Shown here piece by piece: positions 54,555-64,000 of a stretch of DNA of 64,000 nucleotides. The translations under genes and the position numbers were made by a program. Every line of letters starts with the position of its first letter. Within the stretch, counting starts at the first letter, position 1. The notes below the pieces were generated by a model. It was not told where the DNA came from, searched no databases, and saw nothing but the letters and a program-made list of their open reading frames with translations. The DNA comes from Arion vulgaris (lineage: Eukaryota > Mollusca > Gastropoda > Stylommatophora > Arionidae), in NCBI GenBank assembly GCA_020796225.1, contig CM036756.1, positions 59,426,616 to 59,490,615 of the forward strand, in the 5' to 3' direction.

Positions 54555-54794
54555 TATCCTCTTTGCTGACATATGTGGATTCACAGCCTTGTCATCCACG
54601 TGCACCGCACAAGAGCTCGTCCAACTACTGAACGAGCTGTATGCCCGGTTCGACACACTGGCCACAGAAAACCACTGTCTTCGTATCAAATTATTGGGAG
54701 ACTGTTACTACTGTGTTAGTGGTATGCCAGAGCCTAGACGGGACCATGCACATTGTGCGGTGGAGATGGGCTTGGATATGGTGGAGGCGATTGC
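54555..54794 (+). CDS. Adenylyl cyclase exon (C1a-type catalytic domain, partial gene)
   Basis: An internal exon of about 80 codons from a membrane adenylyl cyclase, the enzyme that makes cAMP from ATP at the plasma membrane. Seen: a pyrimidine-rich tract and acceptor ending in CACAG at 54550-54554, an exon starting in phase 2, and a donor GTAAGA at 54795-54800. The peptide carries [10 protein letters not shown], whose Asp is the first metal ligand, [26 protein letters not shown], and [10 protein letters not shown], whose Asp is the second metal ligand, then [18 protein letters not shown]. From family knowledge these are core motifs of the class III cyclase C1a half. The CTAQELV and CAVEMGLDM segments look closest to the Ca2+/calmodulin-responsive (AC1/rutabaga) or AC5/6 types; I cannot choose firmly. 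No stop or frameshift interrupts it. No neighbouring exon was recognised, so it is one exon of a gene with large repeat-filled introns. Confidence 0.93.
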
Positions 54795-54837
54795 GTAAGA
54801 ATATAACAAATATACGGATGGATGTTTGGTTGAATGG

Positions 54838-54838
<1 letters not shown>

Positions 54839-54898
<60 letters not shown>
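54839..54898. repeat. (TA)n microsatellite
   Basis: A 60-bp pure AT dinucleotide run 45 bp after the cyclase exon donor. Confidence 0.97.
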
Positions 54899-54901
<3 letters not shown>

Positions 54902-55063
54902 TGTGGCTCGTCATTAAGGGCCAGAGGGGCCCGGCCCCATCAAAAATAATGTGTAACATGTATTTATTATTTAATAAATTAAAATATACCCTAACCAAAA
55001 ACCATGATTTTTCTGAAAATGTGTTTCTGGCCCCACCAACAAAAAGAATCACGCGCGCCACTG
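54899..55063. mobile_element. hAT-type MITE, second family
   Basis: CAGTGTGGCTCGTCATTAAG at left and GCGCGCCACTG at right; internal ACCATGATTTTTC and GGCCCCACCAACA match the 14439 element in opposite orientation. Inserted in AT repeats, so the target duplication cannot be verified. Confidence 0.8.
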
Positions 55064-55099
55064 CATGTATATATATATATATATATTAATATTAAAATG

Positions 55100-55220
55100 T
55101 CATAGCCTCTTCTGACCTTTTCTGACCTTTTTACCTCCGCACGCACCAGAAAGGTGCAGCAGCATACGCCTGAGGCTGTTGTCATCATCGCTTGCGATGG
55201 ACGGCTATTATTGTCCTGTT
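55100..55220 (-). pseudogene. LINE 3' end, family L-A, short
   Basis: GCACGCACCAGAAAGGTGCA, GCCTGAGGCTGTTGTCATCA and CTTGCGATGGACGGCTATTA match the last ~110 bp of L-A. Confidence 0.75.
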
Positions 55221-55685
55221 ATATGACCTTTAGTTACCTTGTGTGCTGTTGATACACACATGTCAGATGAATGAACACGACTTTACTCTCTACACAGTAA
55301 ATTAATTGTATCATTAAAATAGCTGTTGTATTCTTTCCCAGTTAAATATGTTACCTGTCTGCTGTAAGAATTATATACACAATACAACTATGCGTACGCT
55401 AATCTCAATTACAGAGGCACGATTGTGTCATTTGGAAGCCGGTATTATTGACATTTTTTATGTGGTAGTTGCTCTATTGATCCCTGTTGCTAAATTTAGC
55501 TGTTGTTAAATCACCTTATTGTCTAATTCAAGCATTCAGTCTTGACACTCCATATAGATGTGGTTTATCATGTTTTGTTTTTAAATCAGTGTTTACTGTT
55601 ATGTCGGTGTAATTTGTGTTCATATTTCTACGTTCAATATTTCTATTTTTTAAACATTATCAGTTTTCAGTTCTATGAGGACTAT
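55221..55685. other. Unassigned sequence, probable intron
   Basis: No exon-like or repeat signal recognised. Confidence 0.45.
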
Positions 55686-55689
55686 CATC

Positions 55690-56280
55690 ATAGCACTCCG
55701 GACATGTCCATAGGTGCTCCGATCTCCATCTCAGTAAATCTAGCAGCGTCCAGCGGCCCAACATGCCAGTTCAATGTTGGTTAATCAATCCCTTTGCATA
55801 TTTAGTATGGCATTCTTTTCGGGCTGCACCAATACTGGCGCCCATCTCTCTCAATCTGGTCAGCGAGTGGGATTCACAGCCATGAAACTCCTCTATTCGG
55901 AAAGACTCTCTCAATGCGTGAAGAATGCTATTTCGATTCATGGCAGCTCTTCTGATATTGTAGCCAAGCCAGCCAATCTATCAGCTCGTTCATTAACCCT
56001 AACTCCTGCGTGTCCACGGACAAAAATGAAGGTGATTTCTCTGATCACTGTCCGTACTAATACCCCCATACAGTTTCGTCTCACCATTCCTGTTTCGACT
56101 TTACGAATCATGCTCATGGAGTCACTGAGTATGAAAACACGAGAGTAGTTGTGAAATGTCAACCCTTTCACCGCCTCCGTAACCGCCCGAACCTCCATTG
56201 TCAAACTACTTGTGGTTGTTGCGTAGGCCCCACTGGCTTCTCTTATTATTTTTCCTCCTGAGCGTGCTGAAAAAGCATCA
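55690..56280 (-). pseudogene. LINE RNase H domain and C-terminus, family L-F
   Basis: Minus strand: SSLTMEVRAVTEAVKGLTFH, VFILSDSMSMIRKVETGMVR, ITFIFVRGHAGVRVNERADR and LAGLATISEELP in one frame, then SLTRLREMGASIGAARKECH and RSEHLWTCPEC in another. The E, D and H/D residues of RNase H (MEVRA, LSDS, GHAG/NERAD) are visible. One frameshift near 55935. Confidence 0.88.
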
Positions 56281-56314
56281 TTTCATTGTATAAAAGTGTT
56301 TGAATGTTATGTAT

Positions 56315-56478
56315 TGACTTCATTGAACTGGGTTTTCCCATATGGTTTGGTCCCTATCAGTATAAATGACACGCCGCCTACTGAGAGTATTGAAGAAAGC
56401 ACGCACTCTGTAGCTCCAGCAACAATCTATTTGTCTCCGAAAATGTAATTGGGAACCGTCCAACACGGTTTAGATTCG
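56315..56478 (-). mobile_element. SINE family H remnant
   Basis: GGGTTTTCCCATATGG, CACGCCGCCTACTGAGAGTA, TGTAGCTCCAGCAACAATC, with AGATTCGAAC at the head side; aligns with 42745-42968. Confidence 0.7.
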
Positions 56479-56710
56479 AACAAAATGGCCTTCAGAACGC
56501 AAGGCGAGTTGCTTGAGCAACAGCTTATTGTGTACATTTTGAAAACAAATTAATTGATGAGCTGTAGTCAGACTTGTTTGCACTTTTCCGTATTTATAGA
56601 CAATAATGTGTATGCTGTGTCCCCAAAGAAAAAAAACATCTACAATCCGTAACGTATGACTAGCGAAACTAATCTGCACCAAGAAAAATTCTTCCACAAT
56701 AGTTTTATAG

Positions 56711-57099
56711 CAGCGGGTCCCAAACTTTGCATTACCGTGGACCCACTTTTAAATACATTTTGCTGCCGCCGACCCAAATGGTTTCTATATACGACAATCT
56801 TCTAGCGATGGAGTTATTATTATATCACACCAACAGTCAAGATGGCTTCAATCTCTCCTACTACTGGAAATGTCAAATGATCTTTTATTTTGTCCTGCCA
56901 GACATTTAGATTTCGGTCTGGTCCGGTTCCTTTGATATCGCAGAGGAACTAGTTTCCCACTATTATTATAAGTTTAAGAAATGTATTTTTCTGTTTGAAA
57001 TGTTAAATATCATAATAGTTATTCAAGCGCTTGAGGGCCCCCTCTGTGAGTACCTCACAGACCAACGAGGGTCCCTGGACCTCAATTTAGGAAACGCTG
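56711..57099. mobile_element. hAT-type non-autonomous element, 389 bp
   Basis: Ends CAGCGGGTCCCAAACTT and AATTTAGGAAACGCTG are imperfect inverted repeats. A perfect 8-bp duplication TTTTATAG flanks it (56703-56710, 57100-57107). Non-coding. Confidence 0.92.
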
Positions 57100-57109
57100 T
57101 TTTATAGGA

Positions 57110-57447
57110 TTCTAGGGAAATTGTTGTCATGTGTTTTTCTTGAGACGTTCAACGCTTAACCTAACTGCATTTTCTCACTACATCTGCCTATCTCATTGCA
57201 TGTATATATATATAAAGGGCAAGTTGTGGCTATGTTTGTGTATGTGTGTGTTTGTTTATTCCAAATGTTTAGGATACTGTTTGACATGGAACAAACTTGA
57301 AACTTGTGGATATCGTCAATAGTGTAGACCGTCTAAATCTTTTCAATTATAAATTTTGTTTTAATGTATATCTTCTTCTTCTCTTCCACCATTTACTTCT
57401 TTATAGAAAGGGAGGGGAGGATGTAGTGATCTTGTGTGTGTTTGTTC
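57110..57447. other. Unassigned sequence
   Basis: No feature recognised besides short TA and TG tracts. Confidence 0.45.
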
Positions 57448-57458
57448 TAATGCAATTT

Positions 57459-57715
57459 CTTCTTCTTCTTCTTCTTTGCGTTCGTTCTTTACGACCAATT
57501 TTAATCACTCTTTGTGATATGTTTGATCTTTGCCAAGAACGTGTATACGTTGCACATTGGTTTGGTAGGCCCCTAAACCCAGACTTCTACACGATTAGGA
57601 CATGTGCATCCGATTTCAACCAAACCTCCTTAGTCGCCTCTTACGACATGCGTGGCAGGTAACAGTGGTTCTATTCTTTACACCCCAAATTTGGGCCCCG
57701 GTAACCACTCGGGCG
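57459..57715. mobile_element. SINE-like element family B, full copy
   Basis: Longest TTC tract of the family. Flanked by TAATGCAATTT (57448-57458) and TAAGGCAATTT (57716-57726). Confidence 0.92.
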
Positions 57716-57935
57716 TAAGGCAATTTGTAAGCTGTTATTTATTTTCTTAATTTTATTCTTGATGCCGTCGATCCATTTTATCATGGTATTCATCTTGTTT
57801 TGTACTCGTTATACTTTGTCAGTGTGGCTCTCTGTGGTAGTCGATAGCAGGACACTCTTGTCAGATGCCCAAACTATTTCTTTTTGTGTCGTTCTTTTAT
57901 GTGTATCAAAATAGATATGCATATTAACCTTCTTT

Positions 57936-58100
57936 TTTACGCACCTACAAGGCCAGCATATCCGATTTCTGCCTCGATTTTTATTTACAAGGGTAGCTTT
58001 CCAGACTCCTACCTCAATCGTCTCTACAACATGCCTTGTAGGTCGCAGTGTTACTATTCTTTGCTCCCCTTGCGAGCTCCAACAACACACGGGCGTGCAT
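57936..58100. mobile_element. SINE-like element family A, truncated
   Basis: ACGCACCTACAAGGCCAGCA, TCCGATTTCTGCCTCG, CATGCCTTGTAGGTCGCAGT, end CAACAACACACGGGCG; the TTC-tract end is missing. Confidence 0.85.
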
Positions 58101-58395
58101 CCTAACCTAAAAACGAACTCAATCACACACCGACATATCACAATGGGTAAGGAAATTTAAAATAATTAAACTACTGGCTCCGATCTGACTGTGAACTACC
58201 GGGATTTCTCAAAACTATCATATCAAACAATAATACATATCTAACTTATGTAAGAGACGACACGAATGTTCATGTACACAGTGTTACAACAATCATGAAC
58301 AATAGGACTTCTTTGAGGGGATTGTTTAGTTGATCTAACGCGAATATATATTTTCTTCATGTCATATATTTGGCACATAAGGCTGGTAGGTTGAT
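58101..58395. other. Unassigned sequence
   Basis: No feature recognised. Confidence 0.45.
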
Positions 58396-58397
58396 TC

Positions 58398-58700
58398 TTC
58401 TTTACTTCTTCACCCTACGCTCCTATAGGAAGCATAGGTCCGCAACCAAGGCCTTCCAAGCCCACCTATCCAATGCCATCTTTTCCAGATCTCTCCACTC
58501 TCCCCCATTGTCTTGCATTCCGTCTACAACTCCCGCCTCCAGGTATTCCTGGGTCTTCCTTTACCTCCATTACCCTGGGGTTCCATCTGAGAGCCTGTCT
58601 CGTGATGCATGTCCCGTGATGGGTTTCCTCAGTGTGTGTCCTATCTATCACCACCTTCTGCACATTTTCTATTGTTCCACTTGCCCTTCCCCTATCCTAC
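58398..58700 (-). pseudogene. LINE C-terminal remnant, family L-D
   Basis: Minus strand: KVVIDRTHTEETHHGTCITR, QALRWNPRVMEVKEDPGIPG, and a DLEKMALD-like continuation in another frame. The WNP..  block and the VGHTLRK equivalent (IDRTHTEE in a shifted frame) place it in L-D. Confidence 0.72.
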
Positions 58701-59080
58701 ACTGCCCTTAAAGCGGTAATACTCAGTCGATAAAGACAGTTTTCTTCATCAAAACAAACGATAGATAGAAGATACACTTTAAACTAAAACTAAACTATGA
58801 ATTTCTTTGCAACGAACAAGTAAAATTACGCGTAACATAATATTGCTTCCATTACGACACACTTCAATGTTAATATTGAATGTGGCGGCAGTAATTTAAA
58901 TAACGTTGTTGTTTAATGGCTTTCAACATTTTTTGTAGTGTATGTTTTAATGTGCTGGAATATGTCAACGAACAGAAAAAACTCATTATCGCCGTCAGAA
59001 AAAGATTGCACTATTTTTCGTTTTATTTTTTCTGAAGAAAGTGTAGTTATTAATACACTGACAACTGAGAATTATCGACG
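58701..59080. other. Unassigned sequence
   Basis: GCGGTAATACTCAGTCGATAAAGACAGTTTT at the left edge resembles the family D SINE tail; the rest is unassigned. Confidence 0.4.
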
Positions 59081-59084
59081 TCGG

Positions 59085-59690
59085 AGCTGTAATAGCCGTC
59101 CATCACAAGCGATGATTACAACAGTCTCAGATGTATGCTGCTGCACCTCTCTGGTGTGTGCGGAGGTGATTATAGAGTCCAATTCTAGAACACAATCCCC
59201 TACCAGAGGTGGGGCATACATGATCAAGATTTGACACGTCCGTGTTGTGTGTTATGTCTTTTCTCTGTGCCTCAACGACGCGATGATTCTCAGCTATGTG
59301 GGTTCCTCTTGTGTTGTTACAGCGCCACATTTGGCGATCTTGCGCAAGGGATTCACTGCACGTGGTGTCTATATCGAAGCATTTCAGAGACACTTTAAGA
59401 GTGTCTTTAAAACGTTTTTTCTGTCCACCAGCAGAACGTCTGCCCCCCTTCAAGTTCGCCATACATCAACTGTTTTGAGATGCGTTTATCAGGCATCCGA
59501 GCAACGTGACCGGTCTATCTCACTTAGGTCTTCTGCAAAGTGTTAACGCTTGGGATCTCTGCTCCTGTGAGGACTTCGGTATCTGGAATTTTATACTGCC
59601 AGTTTATTTTTAGTATTCTTTGTAGACAGCTTATGTGGAAGTGGTTTTTAGTTTTCTTGTTTGTCTACTATACACTATCCATGTCTCGCT
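59085..59690 (-). pseudogene. LINE C-terminal region, family L-A
   Basis: Minus strand from the right: ISCLQRILKINWQYKIPDTE, VLTGAEIPS, a frameshift, TGHVARMPDKRISKQLMYGE-like sequence, then GGRRSAGGQKKRFKDTLKVS, LAQDRQMWRCNNTRGTHIAE and HVCPTSGRGLCSRIGLYNHL. One finger Cys is Ser (CPTSG). The most complete view of the region before the C2H2 end. Confidence 0.88.
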
Positions 59691-59691
59691 T

Positions 59692-59975
59692 ACGTGCAGC
59701 ACGTCGGAGCACGGCATCGACGATATCTGAAACATTGAGTATGGACAGGGAAGACATGTTGAGAACAATAAATATTCGCCTGCTGAAGACGAGTCACACT
59801 ATATAAATTGCGGGAAGGGGGAGAGAGAAGAAATAAGTTTGATATAAAGCGTGGGACGAGGACTGAGAGAGGACGGTTTAACCAACGTGCGACATGAACA
59901 ATAAGCATACGTACTGTTCGTCATCTGTTGGAGAATGAGCACCTATCGATATGTACAAGAGTGCAGTGATATTGA
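59692..59975 (+). pseudogene. LINE C-terminal remnant, family L-F
   Basis: AARRSTASTISETLSMDRED and MLRTINIRLLKTSHTI, a frameshift, then a RGRFNQRAT piece and ICWRMSTYR. Aligns with 38970-39270 (LKMDKGDILRSL... VFNQRATGTI). It abuts the oppositely oriented L-A copy. Confidence 0.72.
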
Positions 59976-60420
59976 TTTTGAAGCAATGAATATTGTGACA
60001 ACAGGGAAAGTCACTTGACGTCTAGAGTGATTAAAAGAGATAAAAAAAAGAGAGAGTTGAGAGCGAGAGACAAAGAAGATAAAAAGAAGAAGAGAATATT
60101 CTGGATAATCCAACTTCGTCAGGAAAAAAATGTTAAAATAGAACTTGATAGCCATTACTTAGAGCATAAGTTTGTGTAGACCTATTGCAGAACGCTGCAG
60201 TCTCCACCCTTTTTCGGTATATTTTCTCAGTATGATGCAAGTCTTCGAAATGTCGCTCCTTAAATCTATTTTCTTTAAAATAACCTTCAATTATAATTAT
60301 GATTTTGCTGCTTATGCCGCCCCCATTACAGTACCGCCTGATGCGGTTGCCTCTCTGTATCATAGCATGGCACGGCCCTGAGATCTATGGTCGCCAGGCC
60401 AAGCTTCGGACTGTACTACA
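59976..60420. other. Unassigned sequence
   Basis: A purine-rich stretch at 60030-60100; nothing else recognised. Confidence 0.45.
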
Positions 60421-60427
60421 ATGGTGT

Positions 60428-60610
60428 GGAGATAAGGTATTCGCCTCTCTTTCTAAAGGTACCCGGCTCGTTCCCCGCGTGGAGTGATCACGATATTGTT
60501 ACAGAGTTCCCTAATCTATAGTAGGTGCGTTAGAGTTCCTAATCATACCGCAGGTGGACAATAAATAACAAGTTGCAGGTCTCATACAAGTGCAGCAACA
60601 AGGGATGCAA
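60428..60610 (+). mobile_element. tRNA-derived SINE, family E, partial
   Basis: GGAGATAAGGTATTCGCCTC, GTACCCGGCTCGTTCCCCGC, GTGGACAATAAATAACAAG; diverged from the 18.5 and 50.5 kb copies. Confidence 0.75.
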
Positions 60611-60799
60611 CTCACCACCTAGACTTTTCAGTGATGTCCCTTTCAATGTATAGCCCACATATATCTCCTCGTTATTTACACCTGTTTTAACAACTAAAGA
60701 AACACTTGAACAGTCAGCATGTCAGATGTGATGACGAGGTGAAGTCTGAAGTGAGAAAATGGTTTCAAAAACAAAACAGCGATGTCTTTATTGACAGGT

Positions 60800-60999
60800 C
60801 TCCTGCCCGCCTGCCCAGCGTGTTCGTAGCGTGTTGGACGACGGGTGACAAGCCCCCTGTGAGTGGGGGTTCAATTCCGCGGGCTGGCAGAAAAGCCACA
60901 TGTTGTCCAGATTTACGGTGTTCGTGGCATCGAACCGAAGGGTTGCGATGTCCACGGCACCGAGCCGAAGATCTCAAGTGCTTCTGTATCGAAAAAAAG
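60800..60999 (+). mobile_element. tRNA-derived SINE, family C, full copy
   Basis: GTTCGTAGCGTGTTGG box A region, GGTTCAATTCCGCGG box B, tail TCGAAAAAAAG. Flanked by TTGACAGGT (60791-60799 and 61000-61008). Confidence 0.93.
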
Positions 61000-61179
61000 T
61001 TGACAGGTTTCTAGAACTAGTGCAAAAATATATTGACCTGCGTGGTGGTTTTGTTAGAATCATAATTATGTATCTTTGATACAAAAATGTGTAGGTTTAT
61101 TTCTTTTCTATATCATGAAAATAACTTTTCTAGTTTATTTTCTATTTAAATGGTGTTAAAACTATCCAAGTTATATAAA

Positions 61180-61436
61180 ATATTAAAGCTAAATTACGAA
61201 TTTTCAATTCAAATGCTGTATAAATTCTAACATATGCCAGCGAGAGTTAGAAAGGGGCTAAAGTTATAGAAAGTAAGTTAAATGCATTTGAAAATAGATG
61301 TCTGCCAAAAATAATAAACATAAAATGGGACGAATTCAGGAGAAGTGATGAAATCATAGAAATGTGTGGTCAACCACTAGCAACAACTGTTATAGGAAAG
61401 AGAAGATGGGGATATGTTGTACATACTTTGATCAGA
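61180..61436 (+). pseudogene. LINE fragment, family L-E, entering a tandem array
   Basis: Parallels 4135-4395: AAATTACGAATTTTCAATTC, ACATATGCCAGCGAGAGTTA, AATGCATTTGAAAATAGATG, GTGTGGTCAACCACTAGCAA and AGAAGATGGGGATATGTTG. At AGAAATGATCAAAGAATACC the LINE sequence turns into the 27-bp array instead of continuing to its 3' end. Confidence 0.92.
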
Positions 61437-64000
61437 AATGATCAAAGAATACCAATGGTAAGAAATGATCAAAGAATACCAATAATAAGAAATGATCAAA
61501 GAATACCAATGATAAGAAATGATCAAAGAATACCAATAATAAGAAATCATCAAAGAATACCAATGATAAGAAATGATCAAAGAATACCAATGATAAGAAA
61601 TGATCAAAGAATACCAATGATAAGAAATCATCAAAGAATACCAATGATAAGAAATCATCAAAGAATACCAATGATAAGAAATCATCAAAGAATACCAATA
61701 ATAAAAGAAAATGATTCAAAGAATACCAATGATAAGAAATCATCAAAGAATACCAATGATAAGAAGTCATCAAGGAAGAAATACCAATAATAAGAAATCA
61801 TCAAAGAATACCAATGATAAGAAATCATCAAAGAATACCAATGGTAAGAAATGATCAAAGAATACCAATAATAAGAAATCATCAAAGAATACCAATGATA
61901 AGAAATCATCAAAGAATACCAATGGTAAGAAATGATCAAAGAATACCAATGATAAGAAATCATCAAAGAATACCAATGATAAGAAATCATCAAAGAATAC
62001 CAATGGTAAGAAATGATCAAAGAATACCAATGATAAGAAATCATCAAAGAATACCAATGATAAGAAATGATCAAAGAATACCAATGTAAGAAATCATCAA
62101 AGAATACCAATATAAGAAATCATCAAAGAATACCAATGTAAGAAATATCAAAGAATACCAATGATAAAGTCAAAGAATACCAATAATAAGAAATGATCAA
62201 AGAATACCAAGATGTAAGTAAATGAAAACAAAGAATACCAATGATAAGAAATGATCAAAGAATACCAATAATAAGAAATCATCAAAGAATACCAATGATA
62301 AGAAATCATCAAAGAATACCAATGATAAGAAATCATCAAAGAATACCAATGATAAGAAATGATCAAAGAATACCAATATTAGAAATGATCAAAGAATACC
62401 AATGTAAGAATCATCAAAGAATACCAATTATAAGAAATCATCAAAGAATACCAATGATAAGAAATGATCAAAGAATACCAATGATTAGAAATGATCAAAG
62501 AATACCAATGGTAAGAAATGATCAAAGAATACCAATAATAAGAAATGATCAAAGAATACCAATGATAAGAAATCATCAAAGAATACCAATGGTAAGAAAT
62601 GATCAAAGAATACCAATGGTAAGAAATGATCAAAGAATACCAATAATAAGAAATGATCAAAGAATACCAATGGTAAGAAATGATCAAAGAATACCAATGG
62701 TAAGAAATGATCAAAGAATACCAATAATAAGAAATCATCAAAGAATACCAATGATAAGAAATGATTAAAGAATACCAATGGTAAGAAATCATCAAAGAAT
62801 ACCAATGATAAGAAATGATCAAAGAATACCAATAATAAGAAATCATCAAAGAATACCAATGATAAGAAGTCATCAAAGAATACCAATGATAAGAAATCAT
62901 CAAAGAATACCAATGATAAGAAATGATCAAAGAATACCAATGTAAGAAATGATCAAAGAATACCAATAATAAGAAATGATCAAAGAATACCAATGATAAG
63001 AAATGATCAAAGAATACCAATGGTAAGAAATCATCAAAGAATACCAATGATAAGAAATGATCAAAGAATACCAATAATAAGAAATCATCAAAGAATACCA
63101 ATGATAAGAAATCATCAAAGAATACCAATGATAAGAAATCATCAAAGAATACCAATGGTAAGAAATGATCAAAGAATACCAATGGTAAGAAATGATCAAA
63201 GAATACCAATAATAAGAAATCATCAAAGAATACCAATGATAAGAAATCATCAAAGAATACCAATGGTAAGAAATGATCAAAGAATACCAATGGTAAGAAA
63301 TGATCAAAGAATACCAATGATAAGAAATGATCAAAGAATACCAATAATAAGAAATCATCAAAGAATACCAATGGTAAGAAATCATCAAAGAATACCAATG
63401 ATAAGAAATGATCAAAGAATACCAATGTAAGAAATGATCAAAGAATACCAATGATAAGAATCATCCAAAAAATACCAATGATAAGAAATCATCAAAGAAT
63501 ACCAATGATAAGAAGTCATCAAAGAATACCAATGTAAGAAATATCAAAGAATACCAATGATAAGAAATGATCAAAGATAATTAAATATAAGAAATGAAAA
63601 AGAATACCAATGATAAGAAATCATCAAAGAATACCAATGATAAGAAATCATCAAAGAATACCAATGGTAAGAAATGATCAAAGAATACCAATGATAAGAA
63701 GTCATCAAAGAATACCAATGGTAAGAAATGATCAAAGAATACCAATGATAAGAAATCATCAAAGAATACCAATGATAAGAAGTCATCAAAGAATACCAAT
63801 GATAAGAAATGATCAAAGAATACCAATGGTAAGAAATCATCAAAGAATACCAATGATAAGAAGTCATCAAAGAATACCAATGATAAGAAATGATCAAAGA
63901 ATACCAATGATAAGAAATCATCAAAGAATACCAATGATAAGAAGTCATCAAAGAATACCAATGATAAGAAATCATCAAAGAATACCAATGGTAAGAAATC
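61437..64000 (+). repeat. 27-bp satellite derived from LINE L-E, about 95 units, runs off the window
   Basis: The unit is AGAAATGATCAAAGAATACC plus AATGATA, with GATC/CATC, GATA/GGTA/AATA alternations. The peptide RNDQRIP repeated in its + frame is the L-E protein segment RNDQRIS (4398-4420). Long open frames on both strands reflect the 27-bp period; no gene is called. Confidence 0.97.

Noticed and set aside
54589..54949. Extending the cyclase exon past 54794
   Set aside because: The family similarity stops exactly at a GTAAGA donor, and the continuing frame runs into a TA microsatellite.
55640..55790. A further adenylyl cyclase exon
   Set aside because: The frame QFYEDYHHSTPDMS has no cyclase motif. 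On the minus strand the region reads as the C-terminus of the L-F LINE (RSEHLWTCPEC).
62379..63425. 348-codon minus-strand frame (VFFDHFLSL-type repeats)
   Set aside because: It is the complement of a LINE-derived 27-bp satellite and is open only because the unit length is a multiple of three.
1..64000. A defence, biosynthetic or other multi-gene system
   Set aside because: Apart from the cyclase exon every coding match found belongs to transposable elements; there is no gene cluster to support a system.

Overview
The window is animal nuclear DNA dominated by transposable elements and tandem repeats. Nothing looks prokaryotic: there are no operons, no long unique open reading frames, and the one host coding segment is an exon with splice sites. 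The animal origin rests on that exon (an adenylyl cyclase catalytic-domain exon), on tRNA-derived SINEs with A and B boxes, and on several LINE families plus mariner, piggyBac and hAT relics. The LINE C-terminal types resemble those I associate with mollusc and other lophotrochozoan genomes, so a gastropod-like mollusc is my best but weakly supported guess.

Layout. 1-10 kb: decayed LINE ends, SINEs, a small hAT MITE (5614-5811) and a SINE inserted in a LINE RNase H region (6941-7229). 10.1-13.7 kb: two minisatellites (27 bp and 25 bp units). 14-20 kb: SINEs, a mariner pseudogene carrying nested insertions, LINE ends. 21.06-26.37 kb: a 5.3-kb array of a 42-bp unit that starts in a tRNA-like sequence. 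26.8-33 kb: LINE ends, two SINE families, a ~75-bp tandem repeat made from LINE coding sequence, and a 23-bp repeat. 33.6-37 kb: a 41-bp array, a 34-bp array that grew from the end of a transposon, and a foldback element. 38-47 kb: LINE copies with recognisable reverse transcriptase motifs and a piggyBac-type element inserted at TTAA in an 88-bp array. 47.4-53 kb: a 650-bp foldback, a 50-bp array with a 78-bp palindromic MITE inserted at TA, and a 48-bp array with a CRE-like TGACGTAA in each unit. 54.555-54.794 kb: the adenylyl cyclase exon. 55-61 kb: more LINE, SINE and hAT relics. 61.4-64 kb: a 27-bp array that grew from LINE coding sequence and runs off the window.

Function. The only host gene I can support is the adenylyl cyclase gene on the + strand, which makes cAMP from ATP. 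Flanking kilobases are probably its introns, but no second exon was recognised. The rest is mobile DNA and its derivatives. The most notable theme is that at least three, probably four, arrays can be traced to a transposable element or tRNA-like sequence next to them, and two of these come from adjacent segments of the same LINE protein. Long open frames inside the arrays result from unit lengths divisible by three, or from units lacking stops, and are not called as genes.
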